A DNA stretch of 64,000 bases, from positions 62,001-126,000 of the forward strand of contig NZ_FMCS01000007.1 of the NCBI RefSeq assembly GCF_900091435.1, in the 5' to 3' direction. The DNA is from Micromonospora chaiyaphumensis. GTDB lineage: Bacteria; Actinomycetota; Actinomycetes; Mycobacteriales; Micromonosporaceae. Under the pieces are notes generated by a model. The model saw nothing but the letters and a program-made list of their open reading frames with translations. It was not told the DNA's origin and did no database searches. Of this stretch, positions 23,090-30,981 are shown piece by piece (the first letter of the stretch is position 1; the number at the start of each line of letters is the position of its first letter). The translations under genes and the position numbers were made by a program.

Positions 23090-25141
23090 TCAATGGTCGG
23101 CGTGGGCCAGCCCGCTGCCGATCACGTCCCGCCGGCCCCACCGGCCCGGCACGTCGAGCAGTTCCACCCGGCCGAACCGGGCCGGCACCCGCGGCGCCAT
23201 GAGCAGGTGCTCACCGACCGTCTCCAGCCCGAGCAGGGCGCGCAGCAGCAGGAACGGGGCGGCCGTCGCCATGGCCTGCGGGTTGTTCGCGGTCGGGTAG
23301 CGCACCGGATACTCGGTCAGCTCGCGCGGGTAGCCGGCGAACGCCTCGGGCAGCCGGCCGTGGAAGTACCCGGACACGTCCACGATGGCCTCGGCGATCC
23401 TCCCCGCCTCCTCGGCGAAGCCGTACCGGCGCAGGCCCCAGGTGATCAGCGCGTTGTCGAACGGCCACACCGCACCGACGTGGTAGCCGAGCGGGTTGTA
23501 CCGCTCCTGGCCGGTGGCCAGGGTGCGGATCCCCCAGCCGGAGAAGAGCCGGGGACCGACCAGGTGGGCCGCGACCTGCGCGGCCCGGTCCGCGGGGACG
23601 ATGCCGCTCCACAGCAGGTGGCCCATGTTGGACGCCAGCGCGTCGACCTGCCGGCCGTCGCCGTCCAGGGCGAGCGCGTAGTAGCCCCGGTCGGCGATCC
23701 AGAAGTCCCGGTTGAAGCGTTCCCGCAGCGCCGCGGCCTCCCCCTCCAGCCGGTCGGCGTACGCCGGGTCGCCCCAGAACTCCCGCGCCATCCGCGCGCC
23801 GCGCAGCTTCGCGTCGTACGCGTACCCCTGGAGCTCGCAGGTGGCCAGCGGCGGGCCGGGCAGCCGCCCGTCGGCGTAGCAGATCGCCTCCGGCGAGTCC
23901 TTCCAGCCCTGGTTCGCCACGCCCGAGTGCTCGTTACGCCGCAGGTACCGGACGTAGCCGTCACCGAGCAGGTCGCCGTACTCGTCGATCCAGTGCAGCG
24001 CCGCCCGGGTCTCGTCCTCGAACTCCCGCACCAGGTCGACGTCGCCGCTCCACTGCTCGTACTCGTCGAGCAGGATCACGTAGAGCGGGGTGGCGTCGGC
24101 GCTGCCGTAGTACGGGGACTGCGGGCGCTCCTCGAAGGCCACCATCTCCCCGTAGCGGAACTCGCGGAGGATCTTGCCGGGTTCCTCGTCGCGGAAGTCG
24201 TCGAGCACCGCACCCTGGTCGATGCCGAGCATCCGCACCGTGGCCGACGCCAGCTCGGACGCGACGGGCAGCGCCATGAAGCTGGTCAGGATGCTGTCCC
24301 GGCCGGTGATGGTGGCCGCCCAGGGCAGCCCGGCGGCGGGCATCACCTGGTCGGGCAGGGTCAATGGCGAGTAGCGCAGGGCCGCCAGATCCACCAGGCT
24401 GCGCCGGTAGACGTCGGTCAGCGCCTCCCAGTCGCAACTGAGCTGCGGCGCCCGGGACAGCCACCCGGCCAGGTCGTCCTGCCGCTCGTGGAGGCGGGCC
24501 CGGGGCCGCCGCTCCAACCGGGCCCGGACGTCCACACCGTCCGGGCGCAGCACGAGCGACCGGACCCGCAGCTTCACCGTCCAGGCCTCCTTGGACGCCA
24601 GCCGCACGGTCCAGGTGAGGCCCCGCTCGTCCACCCGCACCGGTTCGCTGCTGGTCACCACCGTCTCCCGCTGGAACCTCTCCCGCTGGTAGCCGAGGCA
24701 CAGCCCGCGCTCCTCGCGCCGGTGGTAGAGCCGTCCCGGCGGCGTGCGGTCGGCGGCGACGCCCAGGATCGGCGCGAAGTCGCTGCCCACGTCGAGCCGC
24801 ACGGTGAAATCCTCCGGCGCGTGATGGTGGTTGAACACCGTCAGGCGCTCCTCGAACACACCCCCGTTGATCGTCCGCTCCCGGATCAGCGACGACTTGG
24901 CGTCCACGTAGTGGGTCGGCGCGCCCGGGACCAGGAAGAAGCGCAGGTGGAGGTGGTCCCGCTCGGCGGTGGAGAGCTTACTCAGGCGCTCCCCGTTCAG
25001 GGTGAGGCGCCAGACCGACAGGAACCGGGTGTCGAAGTCGAAGAAGCCGACCGGGTTGATCCTGGTCGCCTCGATGTCGCCGTTGTCGTCGCTGAGCACG
25101 AAGACGTTGCCGTCCAGTACGCGGACCAGGTTCGGGTTCAT
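23090..25141 (-). CDS. Glycogen-debranching-enzyme-like protein (amylo-1,6-glucosidase family)
   Basis: This 683-residue protein begins with an N-terminal beta domain (D-G-N-V-F-V-L-S-D-D-N-G-D-I) typical of the GDE_N_bis family. It continues into an (alpha/alpha)6 glycosidase-like barrel (A-G-L-P-W-A-A-T-I-T-G-R-D-S-I, N-Q-G-W-K-D-S, Y-H-V-G-A-V-W-P-F-D-N-A). The W-K-D-S and G-x-V-W-P motifs carry likely catalytic acids. It should cleave alpha-linked glucans or oligosaccharides in the cytoplasm; the exact substrate is unproven. The ATG overlaps the stop of the SCP2-domain gene (ATGA), so translation is coupled. Confidence 0.85.
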   Translation of the reverse strand: MNPNLVRVLDGNVFVLSDDNGDIEATRINPVGFFDFDTRFLSVWRLTLNGERLSKLSTAERDHLHLRFFLVPGAPTHYVDAKSSLIRERTINGGVFEERLTVFNHHHAPEDFTVRLDVGSDFAPILGVAADRTPPGRLYHRREERGLCLGYQRERFQRETVVTSSEPVRVDERGLTWTVRLASKEAWTVKLRVRSLVLRPDGVDVRARLERRPRARLHERQDDLAGWLSRAPQLSCDWEALTDVYRRSLVDLAALRYSPLTLPDQVMPAAGLPWAATITGRDSILTSFMALPVASELASATVRMLGIDQGAVLDDFRDEEPGKILREFRYGEMVAFEERPQSPYYGSADATPLYVILLDEYEQWSGDVDLVREFEDETRAALHWIDEYGDLLGDGYVRYLRRNEHSGVANQGWKDSPEAICYADGRLPGPPLATCELQGYAYDAKLRGARMAREFWGDPAYADRLEGEAAALRERFNRDFWIADRGYYALALDGDGRQVDALASNMGHLLWSGIVPADRAAQVAAHLVGPRLFSGWGIRTLATGQERYNPLGYHVGAVWPFDNALITWGLRRYGFAEEAGRIAEAIVDVSGYFHGRLPEAFAGYPRELTEYPVRYPTANNPQAMATAAPFLLLRALLGLETVGEHLLMAPRVPARFGRVELLDVPGRWGRRDVIGSGLAHADH

Positions 25142-25506
25142 CCGGGTTCCCCGGTCAGGGCCCGCGGATGCCGTGCCGCGGGCGGCGCCGGGAAGAGCCG
25201 CTCCAGCAGCACCACGAACCGGAAGTGCCCCTCGGCGGTGATGTCGTTGCGCAACCAGGCCGTGAGCGGCTTGGCCTCCCCCCGGCACATCCGGAGGAAG
25301 AAGTCCCGCCGGGTCCGGATCACCGTGTCGGCCTGCCGCGCCCGGCGGTCCACCCCGATCCGCCCGTTGTCGATGGTCAGGTGCCAGACGTCGAGCCCGT
25401 CGGTCCCCTCCAGCTCGAACCGGATCGTGCCGGCGGTGCGGCGCAGCAGCCGCCCCGGTGCCTGCCGGGCGAGCTGCGCGAAGAACGCCTCGATCGGATC
25501 GGACAC
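25138..25506 (-). CDS. SCP2 sterol-binding domain protein
   Basis: This 122-residue small protein begins D-P-I-E-A-F-F-A-Q-L and has I-R-F-E-L-E-G, W-H-L-T-I-D-N-G-R and a lipid-pocket helix near the end, which fit the SCP2 sterol-transfer fold. GGGAGG lies 7 nt before the second of two adjacent GTG codons (25506), used here as start. Its stop overlaps the debranching-like gene start by 4 nt, so the two form an operon and may act together, though how a lipid-binding fold serves a glycosidase is not known. Confidence 0.75.
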   Translation of the reverse strand: MSDPIEAFFAQLARQAPGRLLRRTAGTIRFELEGTDGLDVWHLTIDNGRIGVDRRARQADTVIRTRRDFFLRMCRGEAKPLTAWLRNDITAEGHFRFVVLLERLFPAPPAARHPRALTGEPG

Positions 25507-25664
25507 CACATTGCCTCCCGGGAGAGGGCCGTCGCGCCACCGGCACCGATGCTCGGCGGGCCGGGGACGGGTCCGCACCGCGTCGGGCGCCGCCCCAGAC
25601 TAACGCCGGGCCCCGGCACGGACCCGCGGATCGAGGGAACTGCGGCGACCGGCAGGATGGCGGC

Positions 25665-26549
25665 ATGCGCCTGGTCTCGTTGCTTCCCGCGGCCACCGAG
25701 ATCGCCTACGCCCTGGGGCTCGGCGACGAACTGGTCGGGGTCACCTTCGAGTGCGCGGTGCCGCCCGCGTACCGGGCCGGCACCACCGTCGTGGTGGGTG
25801 GGCGGGACACCCGGGGCATGAGCCCGGGCGAGATCGACGCCTACGTCAAGGGGCAGCTCGCCACCGGCGCGGACCTCTACACCCTGCACGCCGGAGCGCT
25901 CGCCGGGCTGGATCCGGACCTGATCCTCACCCAGGACCTGTGCCGGGTCTGCGCCCTGCCGTCGGGCCGGGTGGCCGACGCCGTGGAGCACCTCGGCTGC
26001 CGGGCGGAGGTGCTGTCGCTCGACCCGTACACCCTGGCGGACGTGCTGGACACGATCCTGGCCGTGGGCACGGCGGCCCGGGTGCCGGACCGGGCGGGCG
26101 CCCTGGTGGACGGGCTGCGGGCGCGGCTCGCGGCGGTCCGCGCGGCGGTGGCCGGCCGGCCCCGGCGGCGGGTGGCCGTGGTGGAGTGGGTGGACCCGCC
26201 GTTCGGCGCCGGGCACTGGATCCCCGACCTGGTCGAGGCCGCCGGTGGCGAGCCGGTGGCGACCAGTCCCGGGGCCCGGTCCACGCCGACCACCTGGGCG
26301 GCGCTGCGGGCCGCCCGGCCCGAGGTGGTGCTGGTCGCGCCGTGCGGCTTCCACCTGGACGGGGCCGTCGCCCAGGCCGCCGGGGTGGCCGGGCACTTCC
26401 CCGGCGCGGAGGTCTGGGCGCTCGACGCCGACGGGCTGGTCGTGCGGGCCGGTCCGCGCCTGGTCGACGGCGCCGAGGCGATCGCGGCGATCCTGCACCC
26501 CGGCGCCGTGCCCGCCCCGCCGGAGGGCGCGATCCGCCGGGTGGCCTGA
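25665..26549 (+). CDS. BtuF-like substrate-binding-fold protein without signal peptide
   Basis: This 294-residue protein is related to the vitamin B12/siderophore periplasmic-binding family: S-L-L-P-A-A-T-E-I-A-Y-A-L-G-L, then V-V-V-G-G-R-D, and later V-E-W-V-D-P-P-F-G-A-G-H-W-I-P. It has no signal peptide or lipobox, and no permease or ATPase gene is adjacent, so it is probably cytoplasmic. Related actinobacterial and cyanobacterial proteins are called cobalamin-binding proteins, without proof. CAGGAT lies 6 nt upstream of the ATG (leaderless). It is divergent from the SCP2 gene. Confidence 0.75.
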   Translation: MRLVSLLPAATEIAYALGLGDELVGVTFECAVPPAYRAGTTVVVGGRDTRGMSPGEIDAYVKGQLATGADLYTLHAGALAGLDPDLILTQDLCRVCALPSGRVADAVEHLGCRAEVLSLDPYTLADVLDTILAVGTAARVPDRAGALVDGLRARLAAVRAAVAGRPRRRVAVVEWVDPPFGAGHWIPDLVEAAGGEPVATSPGARSTPTTWAALRAARPEVVLVAPCGFHLDGAVAQAAGVAGHFPGAEVWALDADGLVVRAGPRLVDGAEAIAAILHPGAVPAPPEGAIRRVA

Positions 26550-26559
26550 TCCGGCGGGG

Positions 26560-26955
26560 TCAGGCGGCGCGGCGGGCCGGACGGCCGTCGCGTCCGAGCG
26601 GGGCGAGCCGGCGCCAGCGGGGCAGTTCGGTCACCAGGGTGGCCGCCGCCAGCAGAGTGACCGCGACCGCGACCGGCCGCGGCCAGGCCGCCCAGGCCCC
26701 GAGCGCCGCAGCGACCAGTTGCAGCAGCACCAGTGCGACGGTGACCGGCCCGGGCACCGGCACGATCACCTGCCGCTTGTCGCCGGGGGTGGCGAACACG
26801 GTGGGCAGGCCGATGAGCAGCACCACCGAGCCGATCGCCAGCACCACGGAGTGCGGGGCGAGGGCCCAGGGGGCGGCGACCCAGGCGACCAGTTCGGTGA
26901 GGAAGCGCAGCGCCGAGGGCAGGTCGGGGCGTCCCGCCCGGTCGTTGTCGATCAC
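26560..26955 (-). CDS. DUF2568 (YrdB-like) membrane protein
   Basis: This 131-residue protein has four predicted hydrophobic segments and matches the small YrdB/DUF2568 integral membrane family (L-R-F-L-T-E-L-V-A-W near the start). Function is unknown. CATACT lies 7 nt upstream of the GTG at 26955 and there is no Shine-Dalgarno. It converges with the BtuF-like gene with 10 bases between. Confidence 0.7.
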   Translation of the reverse strand: MIDNDRAGRPDLPSALRFLTELVAWVAAPWALAPHSVVLAIGSVVLLIGLPTVFATPGDKRQVIVPVPGPVTVALVLLQLVAAALGAWAAWPRPVAVAVTLLAAATLVTELPRWRRLAPLGRDGRPARRAA

Positions 26956-27032
26956 GGCCGCCAGTATGCCGAGCCACCGGGCGCCACGGTGTCCCGGAAC
27001 CCCGCTCGCCCTGTTCCGACCACCGGACGCAC

Positions 27033-27064
27033 GAACGCCGCCCCCTGCGGCGGGGGCGGCGTTC
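27033..27064 (-). terminator. Terminator of the tatA-tatC operon
   Basis: GAACGCCGCCCCC (27033-27045) pairs perfectly with 27052-27064 (13 bp, 6-nt loop). It lies 24 nt downstream of the tatC stop. There is no T-tract. Confidence 0.7.
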
Positions 27065-27087
27065 GCGTCGGTGCTCGGTGGAACCGG

Positions 27088-28041
27088 TCAGGTCATGTCG
27101 TCGTAGCGGCGTTCGATCGGCGTCGGCGCGGCGATCGGCTCGGGCGCCCCGACCGGGGTGGCGGCCTCGACCCCGCCCGCGGCACCGACCGGCTCGACGG
27201 ACAGGTCCAGCGGGGACACCTCGTCGTCGGCCAGGTCCGAGTAGAGCTCCTGCCCCCGCCTGCGCCGCCGGTCGTTGACGAAGGCCACCGCCACCGCGCC
27301 GAAGTAGAGCGCGGACAGGCAGATCGCCAGCGCCGTCATGCCGAACGGGTCAGGCGTCGGCGTGACCACCGCGGAGAACGCGAAGAACACGAAGATCGCC
27401 ACCCGCCACCAGCTCAGCAGGCGTTTCGCGCTGGCCAGCCCGACGAAGTTGAGCATCAGCACGATCAGCGGGAACTCGAACGCCACCCCGAACAGCAGGA
27501 TCAGGTTCGTCACGAACGAGATGTAACGGGTGACCTCGAGGTTGGTCGCGATGTCGTCACCGGAGACGTTGAGCAGGAACTCGAGCCCCTTGGTGGTGAC
27601 GAAGAACGCGAGCACCGCGCCGGCCGCGAACAGCGGCGCGGCCAGCGCCGTGAAGATGTACGCGTAACGCCGCTCGTGCTTGTGCAGGCCCGGGGCGATG
27701 AACGCCCAGAGCTGGTAGAGCCAGATCGGCGCGGCGATGATCAGGCCGACCCAGAGGCCGATCTTCAGGTTCAGCAGGAAGACGTCCGCGACGCCGAGCT
27801 GCACGAACAGGCACTTGCCGGTTTCCGGGTCGATCGACTGCGGCAGGTCGCAGTACGGCTTCGAGAGCAGGGTCCGGACCGGCGTCGCCAGCCAGATGCC
27901 GAACCCGAAGCCGACCAGAATCGCCAGCGAGGCGCGGAACAACCGGGTACGCAGTTCCCGGACGTGCTCGATGAGGGTCATCGAGCCATCGGCGGCCCGC
28001 TCGAACGTGCTCGGGCCGCGCTTCTTCAACCCGAAGGCCAC
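27088..28041 (-). CDS. tatC: Twin-arginine translocase subunit TatC
   Basis: This 317-residue membrane protein has six helices. L-I-E-H-V-R-E-L-R-T-R-L near residue 24 is the conserved N-terminal cytoplasmic motif with the signal-peptide-binding glutamate. P-F-L-x-type and the later F-G-V-A-F-E-F-P segment are also conserved. TatC recognises the RR signal peptide and, with TatA, exports folded proteins. A long hydrophilic C-terminal tail (about 75 residues) is normal for actinobacteria. It follows tatA by about 20 bases, and GAGAGGG precedes the GTG. Confidence 0.95.
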   Translation of the reverse strand: MAFGLKKRGPSTFERAADGSMTLIEHVRELRTRLFRASLAILVGFGFGIWLATPVRTLLSKPYCDLPQSIDPETGKCLFVQLGVADVFLLNLKIGLWVGLIIAAPIWLYQLWAFIAPGLHKHERRYAYIFTALAAPLFAAGAVLAFFVTTKGLEFLLNVSGDDIATNLEVTRYISFVTNLILLFGVAFEFPLIVLMLNFVGLASAKRLLSWWRVAIFVFFAFSAVVTPTPDPFGMTALAICLSALYFGAVAVAFVNDRRRRRGQELYSDLADDEVSPLDLSVEPVGAAGGVEAATPVGAPEPIAAPTPIERRYDDMT

Positions 28042-28061
28042 GGTGGTGGGGCCCTCTCGGC

Positions 28062-28352
28062 TCAGTTCTCGCGGACGCGCTGCACCGGGTCGACCGGCTG
28101 CTGCGGCTGCGCGAACTGCTGCGGCTGCGGCTGCGCGACCTGCTGCTGCGGCGGGAGCGGCTGGTAGCCGGACTGCGCGTCGGCCTTCTCCGCCAGGTCA
28201 CGGTCGTCGTCGTGCAGGCTCTTGGTCTCGGCCTTGATGATCCGCAGCGAACGGCCCAGCGAGCGGGCCGCGTCGGGGAGCCGCTTCGCGCCGAAGAGCA
28301 GGATCAGCACGACCACGAGTACGGCGATGTGCCACGGCTTGAGGGCACCCAT
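28062..28352 (-). CDS. tatA: Twin-arginine translocase subunit TatA
   Basis: This 96-residue protein starts MGALKPWHIAVLVVVLILLFGAK in two short blocks, with one transmembrane helix followed by F-G-A-K-R-L-P-D-A-A-R-S-L-G-R-S, the amphipathic helix of TatA/E. The tail is rich in glutamine and proline (P-P-Q-Q-Q), as in other actinobacterial TatA. TatA polymerises to form the translocation site. GGAG precedes the ATG. It is co-transcribed with tatC. Confidence 0.95.
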   Translation of the reverse strand: MGALKPWHIAVLVVVLILLFGAKRLPDAARSLGRSLRIIKAETKSLHDDDRDLAEKADAQSGYQPLPPQQQVAQPQPQQFAQPQQPVDPVQRVREN

Positions 28353-28567
28353 GGGAAGCTCCAGTCGCTCTGTGTCGGTGAGGGTGGTCGGAGCCCATCG
28401 TACGTGCGTCGAAGGCGGTTGCCACCCTGCCGGGCCCCCGGTTGCGGGCCTGGTCGGTGAAGTCTCGGCCAACCCGGAGTGTCCCGTCAACCACCCGCGG
28501 GGGCGCAATCGTGCGCGGATCCGGCCGCGAACGCGCAGCTACCGAACAGCGGACCGATCGCCGTCGA

Positions 28568-28816
28568 TCACTTCCCGCGGCTGGCCTTGATCAACGCGAT
28601 CCGTTCCTGCGCGACGGTCGCCCGCTCCTGGAGCGACTCGGCCCGCGCCTGGAGTTCCTCGGCGGCGGACCGCAGCGACTCCGCCTCGGTGGCGCGCCGC
28701 TGCAGGGCCAGCGCCGCGCGGCGCAGCCGGGGCAGGCGCGCCAGCACCGGCCGGACCGCGAGGGCCAGCACGATCAGCGCGAGCAGCACGACCCCGAGCA
28801 CGATCCACGTCACCAC
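28568..28816 (-). CDS. Small membrane protein with coiled coil, between pafC and tatA
   Basis: This 82-residue protein has residues 1-22 as a hydrophobic helix (W-I-V-L-G-V-V-L-L-A-L-I-V-L-A-L) followed by a basic hinge. About 50 residues of heptad-like A/L/E-rich sequence (L-Q-A-R-A-E-S-L-Q-E-R) then suggest a coiled coil. It starts 5 nt after the pafC stop, in the same direction, so it probably belongs to the pafBC operon. Function is unknown; the membrane-plus-coil shape suggests a scaffold or adaptor. A 215-base gap with no other gene separates it from tatA. Confidence 0.75.
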   Translation of the reverse strand: MVTWIVLGVVLLALIVLALAVRPVLARLPRLRRAALALQRRATEAESLRSAAEELQARAESLQERATVAQERIALIKASRGK

Positions 28817-28821
28817 GGCGG

Positions 28822-29835
28822 TCAGCCTACGCCGGTGGCGCCGGCCACCGCCGGGTCGGCGCGGTCGACCGGGGTGGCGTACGCGTCGAGCGCGGCGGCC
28901 GCCTGGGCCCGCACCTGCTCGGCCAGCTCGGCCGGCGCGACCACCGTCACGTCGGGCCCGAGCCCGAGCACGAACCGGCGGGCCCAGCCCAGGTCGGTGA
29001 CGCGCAGCGACACAAGCCACTGCTCGCCGTCGGCCTCGACCCGCTCGCACGGGTAGTACTCGGTGATCCACCGCTCGCCCCGGCCGATCCGCAGGGTGAT
29101 CAGCGGCAGGTCCGGCGAGGGGCGGAACACCCCGTCGCTGAGGTCGTGCGGGCGGGCCTGCGGCGGGACCACGGCCTGCTCCGCCAGCTCGGTGACCGCG
29201 TCGATCCGGTCGGCCCGGAACAGCCGGACGGCCTCGGCCCGGCGGCACCACGCCTCCACGTAGGCCCGGCCGCCGACCATCAGCATCCGCAGCGGGTCGA
29301 TGGTGCGCTCGGTCGTCTCGTCGCGGGCCGCCGTGTAGTAGGTGATCCGCAGCGCCCGGCCGCGCTCCACGGCGGCGCGCAGCTCACGGACGCGGGCCGT
29401 GTCGCCGGGCAGCCGCACCTCGACCGGGGCGCCGGCCAGGTCACCGGCCGCGCTCTCGATCTTGGCGAGGGCCCGCTCGACCGCCTCCCGGTTGGCCACG
29501 CCAGGGGTCTCGGCGAGCATCCGCAGCGCCACGACCAGGGCCAGGGCCTCGTCCGGGGTGAGCCGCAGCGGGCGGTCGATGCCGGCGTCGTAGGTGATGG
29601 TCACCCGGTCGCCGTCGAACGCCATGTCGATGAGGTCACCGGGGCCGTAACCGGGCAGCCCGCACACCCAGAGCAGTTCCAGGTCCTCGCGGAGCTGCTT
29701 CTCGGTCACCCCGAGGTCGTGGGCCGCCTCGGCGATCTCGATGCCGGGGCGGGCCAGCAGGTAGGGCACCAGGTTGAGCAGCCGGGCCAGCCGGTCCGCC
29801 GAGGCGCGGCCGCCGCGGGCCGCCGGGCGGGTCAC
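28822..29835 (-). CDS. pafC: WYL-domain transcription regulator PafC
   Basis: This 337-residue paralogue of PafB has an N-terminal winged helix (R-L-A-R-L-L-N-L-V-P-Y-L-L-A-R-P). The WYL-type domain contains I-D-P-L-R-M-L-M-V-G-G-R-A-Y-V-E-A-W and Y-P-C-E-R-V-E-A. PafB and PafC act together as an activator of DNA-damage genes in mycobacteria, with RNA polymerase. Its GTG start overlaps the pafB TGA by four bases (GTGA), giving tight stoichiometry. Gene order pafB-pafC next to tatA is conserved in actinobacteria. Confidence 0.92.
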   Translation of the reverse strand: MTRPAARGGRASADRLARLLNLVPYLLARPGIEIAEAAHDLGVTEKQLREDLELLWVCGLPGYGPGDLIDMAFDGDRVTITYDAGIDRPLRLTPDEALALVVALRMLAETPGVANREAVERALAKIESAAGDLAGAPVEVRLPGDTARVRELRAAVERGRALRITYYTAARDETTERTIDPLRMLMVGGRAYVEAWCRRAEAVRLFRADRIDAVTELAEQAVVPPQARPHDLSDGVFRPSPDLPLITLRIGRGERWITEYYPCERVEADGEQWLVSLRVTDLGWARRFVLGLGPDVTVVAPAELAEQVRAQAAAALDAYATPVDRADPAVAGATGVG

Positions 29836-30830
29836 CGGGCACCCCCGGCCACGGCCAGGTCGTCGTGGCGGGCCGCGATCTCCTTCAGCCGCTGGATGAC
29901 AGCCTCGCGGACCTCCGGCGGCTCCAGCACCCGCACGTCCGGGCCGTAGCCGACGATCTGGCCGGCCAGGTAGTCGGCGTCGGCGTAGGGCAGGACCAGA
30001 TGGTCGCCGTCCGGCCCGGTCTGGGTCTCCACCGCCCAGCGGCGCAGCCCAGCGGCGCGGCCGGGTGCGACCAGCACGGTGGCCCGCCCGGTGCGCTCCA
30101 CCGGCCCGGACCAGCGGGCCACGTGACTGATCAGGTCCACCCCGGCGGGCGGCTGGTAGGCCTCCGGCCGGCCGGTCACCCGGACCGCGCCCACCACCCG
30201 GGAGAGCCGGAAGCAGCGGGTCGCCGCCCGGTCCAGGTCGTGGCCGACCACGTACCAGCGGCCGCGCCAGCAGACGACGCCCCACGGCTGGAGCCGGCGG
30301 CGGGTGGGGGCGTCCCGGTCGGGCACCCGGTAGTCGAAGTTGACCTCACGCCGGTCGCGCGCGGCGGCGGTCAGCGGCGCGAACGCCGGGTCGACCGTGA
30401 CCATCGGCTCCAGGCCCAGCGTGGCCTGCGGGTCCACGTCGATGCCGGCGGCGCGCAGCTTGGCCAGCCCGGACGAGGCCGCGGCGGCCAGGCCGGCGTG
30501 CTGCCACAGCCGCGCCGCGATGCCCACGGCGGCCGCCTCGTCCGGTTCGAGAGGGATGTCGGGCAGGGCGTATTCCCGGGGCGCGATCCGGTAGCCCGGC
30601 TCGGCGTCGAAGACGCTGGCCGTGCCGGTCTCCAGCGGCACCCCGAGTTCCCGCAGCTCGGCCTTGTCCCGCTCGAACTTGCGCTGGAACGCCTCATGGT
30701 CCTTGGCGTCGTCCGGATCGTGCTCGTAGCCGGGCACGGTCGCGGCGATCTGCGCGGCGGTCAGGAACCGTCGCGTGGACAGCAGGCAGATCACCAGGTT
30801 GACCAGGCGTTCGGTACGGGTCCGCGACAC
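29832..30830 (-). CDS. pafB: WYL-domain transcription regulator PafB
   Basis: This 332-residue protein has a winged-helix N-terminus (R-T-R-T-E-R-L-V-N-L-V-I-C-L-L-S-T-R-R-F), Y-E-H-D-P-D-D-A-K-D-H-E-A-F-Q-R-K-F-E-R-D-K linker and a WYL domain with W-G-V-V-C-W-R-G-R-W-Y-V-V-G-H-D. PafBC responds to DNA damage, possibly by binding nucleic acid through the WYL domain. TAGCGT lies 7 nt upstream of the GTG at 30830, so the operon mRNA is probably leaderless. Confidence 0.92.
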   Translation of the reverse strand: MSRTRTERLVNLVICLLSTRRFLTAAQIAATVPGYEHDPDDAKDHEAFQRKFERDKAELRELGVPLETGTASVFDAEPGYRIAPREYALPDIPLEPDEAAAVGIAARLWQHAGLAAAASSGLAKLRAAGIDVDPQATLGLEPMVTVDPAFAPLTAAARDRREVNFDYRVPDRDAPTRRRLQPWGVVCWRGRWYVVGHDLDRAATRCFRLSRVVGAVRVTGRPEAYQPPAGVDLISHVARWSGPVERTGRATVLVAPGRAAGLRRWAVETQTGPDGDHLVLPYADADYLAGQIVGYGPDVRVLEPPEVREAVIQRLKEIAARHDDLAVAGGAR

Positions 30831-30981
30831 GTGGGAAACGCTAGCAGCCCGCACGTCCGCAGCGCGCACCCGCGCGGGCGCGGCGCGCGGGAGTCCCGCC
30901 GCCGAGGCGATCCGCACCACACCGCCCGGGCCCCGCGCCGCTCGCCGCGCGACGGGCCGACGGCGGCCATAGGGTGAGCCC

